Source: Membranipora membranacea
Lineage: Eukaryota > Bryozoa > Gymnolaemata > Cheilostomatida > Membraniporidae
Length of the DNA: 64,000 nt
NCBI GenBank assembly: GCA_914767715.1
Contig: OU612071.1
Coordinates: forward strand, 27,711,681-27,775,680
Direction: 5' to 3'
The position numbers and the translations under genes are program-made. The notes under the pieces are model-generated. The model ran no database searches. It was given only the letters and a program-made list of their open reading frames with translations, and was not told where the DNA came from. This document shows positions 59,501 through 64,000 of the stretch, in pieces (position 1 is the stretch's first letter; each line of letters starts with the position of its first letter).

Positions 59501-62500
59501 TTTAACTCTAGACGCCTATTGATTTACAAAGCCTACATCAGCGATGCATATTATATCTGATTTCCTTGGTGTGAAGTTTTAAACTCTATGTGACCTTTCT
59601 CGTATTGATTTAGTCTAAGTATAAAACGCTGACGCTGTGTAGAATTGGGCCCCACAGCAGCTGTCCTGTTAAATAATAAAACACAATACGTCTCATACAA
59701 TTACCCCATTACATGTCCTGTTTGAGTTAGCTCTGATCATACAATATAGCCTCAGTCCCTGTCATGGACTTTAACTATTGAAAGGGTGTGCATCGAAAGG
59801 CCCGACCTAAAAGCTGGTGCACTGAGGCTAATTACACAAATGGATAGTTTTCTATCACACTGTTAGTCCCAGAAAAGCTTGAACCCTCGCTGAACTCTCA
59901 ATGATTCATTGAGCATGGGCTCATTAATATTTGCTTAGGGCATTTTTTCTTTTAAAGCCACTTTTTGAAAAGAATTTGAACAGAGTCTGACATCTTACAA
60001 GATAATTATCTATTTTGTGTGAATGCTAGCTCAGTTTTCTATAGAAGTTTTTGTTACATGTTTGCCTATTAGGTAAAGATCATCTTGCACAATGCTGCTC
60101 AAATTCTCATGAAAAAACCCATGAATTAAGCCTCAAGACATGATCGGCGGGATTTTAAACAAGGTGCGAAAAAACACAAGTACCCAGTGGATCTGTGCAC
60201 TATTTTTTAGAGTAGTTTGTCAAGGAGAAATAACCTCATACCGCAGGGGAAGTCCAAACGGTGGTTTGAAATTTTGTTACATATACATGAAGACATGATG
60301 ATTCAAAAGCCCCACTCTGACCTCCCTTTTACACGTGTAGAATCATTAAGAAATGCCATAACATCAAAAAGTAATCCACTGTGGGCATAAAAAGGATTTT
60401 TATTGTTGAGTAACAGTGGTGGTTATAAAATTTACCATAACTTATATGTGTCAGTGTCAGGTGATTAAAGTAGGTATGCTGCCAGCAGAGTAATGGCTGA
60501 CGCGGCAGCTCTTTGTTCTCACCTCAGCTTGCTACCTTTAGCAGCAGCTGAAACTCCCACAGGAGCAACAACCGCTTTCATGTCGTAACGAGACTCTCCC
60601 TTTGAAGAAAATCTAGTCTAGCTCTGAAATTATAGTTAAGTGCACATCCTGTACGCCCAGCCTTGTGTTTGATCATCCTGCCAAACTATAACCGTGAGAG
60701 TTTTCACCCTGTATGATACCTGGTTTGATGTACCCTCTGTTACATGTTTGTAACATTGTGCTTACAGGAACGTGATGCTGAGAGACTCAACAACATCGAC
60801 CTTGAGAATCAGCTTCAAGCTCTCCAAGAAGAGATCGAATTCCTCAAAAATGTATGTGGTATTTATTTAAACTAGATATAGCCTGCTGCTAGATTCTTAT
60901 CCTCATACGAACCTATTGGTGGAAAATGTGTAAGCAGAGAGGGTGGGAGTAAATCCCAGCGTCTCTGGTGCTGGTGTAAGATTGTGTAAAGTAGTGTAGG
61001 AGCAATGAATTGTTTTTGGAGTTGTCTGCGACCGGCAAATTAGCAGACAACTCGGAATATTGCTAGCTTACATTTGTTTCAATAATGATGAACTATTGTT
61101 TTTTTTCTAAGATAGTTTAGCTAGGAATTGTTAGCCAATTCAGCAAACACATTGGTATAATGCAATCAGGCTGTCAAACTAAGCGCGAAACCATGTCCAC
61201 ATCTAAACAGATACAACCAGGACCGATAATCTCAGTTGTGATTATAATGTAAGGTGGTTTTTGTTCTCTATTAACAGCTTCATGAGCAGGAGATGAAGGA
61301 ACTGCAGGCTCTGATTGGTCAGGATTCCTACAAGGATAACAGGAAGTTCTGGGAGGGAGAGATGTCTAATGCCATCAGAGAACTGCAGAACGAGTTTGAC
61401 CGAAGACTCGATCACCAGAATCAGCAGATGCAGAGCTACTATCAGATGAAGGTATGTGATGCTGTAAAATTTTGTATTTCTGCCACACTGCTCACAGATC
61501 GACTATGTGATACGAGTCTCTCTGCACCGTAGCCACAAACTGGCCCATATTTACCTATTTACATTTAACTTTTTCCCAGTGCGGGTGGGATGACTTTTAG
61601 TTTGAGAAATCAAGCTTATTTGAATCAGTTAAGTCGATACGCTGCAAAGCCAACCTGAATTGATTGGTGCACATGCGCAAGGTGGTTTTCAACTTAAGTA
61701 ACAACAAAAGATAGATCATCAGCCAAAATATCAATTGGTGTTCAAATGTAATATCCATTCAATTTTGAATACAGAATCTGTCTTGTGCCCCGACAATGCA
61801 ATGGCGCGTTTCATACTAGTCTATTATGATTATCAACTAACTTTGCTGTCACATCAATCAACATGTTGCTGCTTATTTTCAGGTACAAGAATCCAGAACC
61901 GGACAGGCCAAGGATGCCAGCAAGGTCGAGCATCTGGTTACTGAGACTAAGAGGCTGAACAGTGTCATCAACGATATGAGGAATCAGATCAGTGACCTGG
62001 AGGGACGTAACTCTCTACTGGAGAGACAGTACGCCGACCTACTCAGACAACACGAGGATGTGAGTATATCATCTATGATTATAATCATTTATACATTATC
62101 TGAGTGCTGTTTTTTTTTTTTAGAGCTATGAGCTCTGGTGGCTTCAGTACAACCTTCGCTTTCTATGAGGTGTTTTTGGTAATGACGGTCAAAATTTTCA
62201 CAGTGAAACTTAATAGCATCACTGCCAGTAAAAGTACCTATTCAGTGTAATCATTGAGGAGCCTGCCCGTTAATCGACTTCACAAACAACTTGGAACCAG
62301 TAAATCATTTCTATCATGGTCTGACAGTGATGCATATTTTATTACCTCAGGACATGCGAGCATGGGATGAGGAGAAGAACAGATATGAGGGAGACATCCA
62401 CAGACTCACTGGCGAGTGCGAGAAACTCCTCAGAGAGATGGAGGCAGTCATGGACTCCAAACTCTCACTGGAGCTCGAGATCGCAGCTTACAGAAAACTG

Positions 62501-63331
62501 CTCGAGGTTGAGGAGAACAGGTACAGCCCTCAACTAACTCAATGATTGATCTTAGGGATAAAGCATAATAAGGGCAAGCCTCAGATCCCAATTTTGGAGT
62601 GTCACAAAAATTGATTTGAATAACATCACCCCCTATCAATGATTTGTAAAACATGAAGACCAGAGGCTAAAATGGCTTCTCCATATGAGGCTTGCCACTT
62701 ATTCTGGCCTGTAGCTCTGAGCTGCGGCCAGTAATGCAATGACTCATACATTGATGTACATACATTCACATTCACACAGTATTTCATAGTGACATATATT
62801 AATCATTGTCTCTCATCTCCGTTGTGTCATCAGTATTCTTGTATCATCCTATCATTAACCAATCATAACTTGGCTGGTAGACTTTCGGCGGCCGAGTTGG
62901 CAGCACAGCAGATGACATCCACCACCATCCAGACCATCAGCAGCCTCGGTCAGCAGTCTGGCGGTGGTATGAGCGGTGGTCAGGCTGGCGGGTACAGCTA
63001 CAACATCGAGCTCGGCTCAGCAGGAGGCGCTGGAGGTGCAGGTAGTAGTGGTGGAAGCTCCTCCAGCTCGACCACAATCAGACAGACGACTACCTCCAGC
63101 AGCTCGAGGATGTCCTCAGCGGGAGGAGCCGGGGGCAACTCCAGCAGTAACCAGATGATCATTGGAGGAGGAGGAGGTGGTGGCCTCGCCCTCGCTGACG
63201 GTGAGATGAGTGATATGTTGTCAGCTGCTGCTATGGAAGGCTCGAGCACTAAACAAAGCATTTCGATGTCGTCGTCCAAACGGTCGACTTCTATAACAGA
63301 CTTATCCAACGCATCTACTGCTGGTGATTAG
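41494..63331 (+). CDS. Cytoplasmic intermediate filament protein, lamin-length coil 1B (595-601 aa, alternative exons)
   Basis: A structural coiled-coil protein that assembles cytoplasmic filaments. Common exons: 54040-54208 (Gly-rich head), 55092-55181, 55415-55517 (coil 1A, LNSRFANYIEKNRFLEAQLK), 57615-57759, 58787-58973, 60768-60851 (coil 1B, ending EEIEFLKN), 61278-61451, 61883-62059, 62351-62520 (coil 2, ending EIAAYRKLLEVEENR) and 62881-63331 (tail). Joined to first exon 41494-41531 the frame is open for 595 aa. Exon phases all agree. Coil 1B is about 42 residues longer than in vertebrate cytoplasmic IFs, as in lamins and protostome IFs. The tail is Gly/Ser-rich with no lamin tail domain and no CaaX box in this isoform. 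The two ends of the rod match the IF signature motifs closely. Confidence 0.9.
44064..44110 (+). CDS. Alternative first coding exon 1b of the IF gene
   Basis: MSKYFKKKPETAVTA plus two bases, donor GTAATC, phase 2. Its start resembles exon 1c (M-x-KYF), suggesting a duplicated first exon. No clear TATA box was placed for it. Confidence 0.7.
44960..45210. repeat. Diverged local tandem repeat in an IF intron
   Basis: Three to four blocks of about 60-80 bp share GGGGTAATGTTCAGTAATCA, ACACCT and GGCTAAATATACCT. It is non-coding. Confidence 0.6.
49106..49161 (+). CDS. Alternative first coding exon 1c of the IF gene
   Basis: MAKYFPKSSSGQMVESTN plus two bases, donor GTGAGT, phase 2. Joined to the common exon the product starts MAKYFPK and is 601 aa. 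Confidence 0.72.
50479..50520 (+). CDS. Candidate 42-nt cassette exon of the IF head
   Basis: Acceptor TTACAG before and donor GTAGAA after. It is 42 nt with phase 2 at both ends, so it can be included or skipped without changing frame. It codes RQVSSGSSGGSNFS, a Ser/Gly-rich head segment like the neighbouring head exon. Small, so support is moderate. Confidence 0.6.
55825..55886. repeat. 31-bp tandem duplication in an IF intron
   Basis: Two exact copies of a 31-bp unit beginning GTTAGTGACATGTATGGTAA. Confidence 0.9.
58734..58786 (+). repeat. Duplicated splice acceptor before an IF coil 1B exon
   Basis: ATTATCTCCCC(C)GTACACAG occurs twice, 34 bp apart, the second being the true acceptor at 58786. 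The upstream copy would add 34 nt and shift the frame. Confidence 0.7.
59050..59105. repeat. 26-bp tandem duplication in an IF intron
   Basis: Two copies of TAGCTAGTTTGGGAATTACT plus TAATGT, followed by the start of a third. Confidence 0.85.
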
Positions 63332-63812
63332 TGTGGATAATAACGTCTGTCTGTCCAGTTGAGTTGGTGCAGCAGCTTTCTTTGTTCGTTGATATGTACC
63401 TTGCTGAGGCTCCGTTGATGGCTTTGAGAGCTCCATTTTGACTTGACAGCACTACCACCATCGAATTGTCTCGACTTGTCAAGAGTTGCGTGGCTCACAT
63501 GGGGATTTTGTATTGCAATCACTCCTACATGTATATATCATGCATTGTTTGGCTGCTGCCTCTGTTTTTGCACCCTTGCAGGTTGCCATATGGAACTATA
63601 AGAACAGCTCCTGGCATGAGAAAGCCTACTTATAAAATTTATCTCTTACAGGGTCATGTACACATAGCCTTCTTCCATCATTGCATATTAGCATCATGAT
63701 GGTGTTTGTGTGTGTGGAGGAACATGCATCCATCAAGAAGTGCATGGTGTTGTGGTGTTGCACTCCGTGTGCAGTGAGTGATTTTAGTTGTAATGTGAAT
63801 GTCTATATTTAG
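63332..63812. other. 3' untranslated region/intron between the two IF tail exons
   Basis: Follows the stop of tail 1. No clear AATAAA was seen before the second tail exon, so the polyadenylation site of tail 1 is not located. Confidence 0.45.
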
Positions 63813-64000
63813 AATTAACGAGAGCATGAACGGCGGAGGATCTTCAGGTGGTGGTGGCGGCGGCGGTGCCAACTTCTCTGACATGATGTTCACTGCCTCT
63901 GAGGCCCAGGCTCAGAACGCTGCCGGAGGTGGCGGATACGGAGGTGGCTCCGGAGGTGGAATGGGAGGCGGCGCTGGAGGATCCGGCTCTGGATCAGGAT
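63813..64000 (+). CDS. Alternative Gly-rich tail exon of the IF gene, cut by the window edge
   Basis: Acceptor TATTTAG precedes an open phase-2 frame: (AG)A ATT AAC.. coding INESMNGGGSSGG, then ANFSDMMFTASEAQAQNAA and further Gly/Ser repeats to the window end. It fits the donor at 62520, so it would replace the 62881-63331 tail. Alternatively it is the continuation of a downstream paralogue. The base composition (Gly-rich) resembles the first tail. Confidence 0.7.

Noticed and set aside
62998-63309. Minus-strand proline-rich open frame
   Set aside because: Antisense of the Gly/Ser-rich IF tail.
1-64000. CRISPR arrays, operons or prokaryotic signals
   Set aside because: All tandem repeats seen are direct head-to-tail without unique spacers, and the genes are spliced; the window is eukaryotic.

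Overview
The window is animal nuclear DNA. It is AT-rich, its genes are split into short exons with GT..AG introns, and it carries interspersed repeats (LINE, Ty3-like gag/pol, MITE, tRNA-derived SINE-like pieces) and a tRNA gene. The intermediate filament (IF) gene at the right end has the long, lamin-length coil 1B typical of protostome cytoplasmic IFs. Together with a family of short-chain collagen (spongin/C4-type) genes, this suggests a lophotrochozoan such as a mollusc, brachiopod, phoronid or nemertean. That placement is inference; no species is claimed.

Layout. 1-1.1 kb: part of a minus-strand LTR retrotransposon (gag with two zinc knuckles, then a pol frame with an aspartic-protease motif in the -1 frame). 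3.07-7.02 kb: a complete-looking seven-exon minus-strand gene for an otopetrin-like multipass membrane protein (619 aa when spliced), with a MITE and a SINE-like element in one intron. 7.2-11.0 kb: diverged copies of an interspersed repeat, a large inverted repeat and a decayed LINE reverse-transcriptase fragment. 11.28-16.2 kb: a seven-exon minus-strand gene for a secreted cysteine-rich protein with PAN/Apple-like units and a WSC domain (456 aa), mostly with phase-1 introns. 17.87 kb: tRNA-Asn(GUU).

18.6-37.7 kb holds a cluster of short-chain-collagen-like genes: a 3' relic, a disrupted copy A (+), an intact copy B (+), an inverted copy C (-) with a late frameshift, and an intact divergent copy D (+). 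B and D encode a short cytoplasmic N-terminus, one membrane segment, a short stalk, a Gly-X-Y collagen stretch and a cysteine-rich C4-type head, so they are predicted type II membrane collagens. Three copies carry tandem duplications of their last codons next to the stop.

41.1-64 kb: one plus-strand IF gene with three alternative first exons, a 42-nt in-phase cassette exon, ten common exons coding the head, rod and a Gly/Ser-rich tail, and an alternative phase-matched tail exon that runs off the window. A compact promoter of regularly spaced CCAAT boxes, a GC-rich motif and a TATA box precedes the first exon.

All exon structures were built by eye from reading frames, splice sites and phase. 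The multi-exon coding sums divide by three, which supports them, but no transcript evidence was available.
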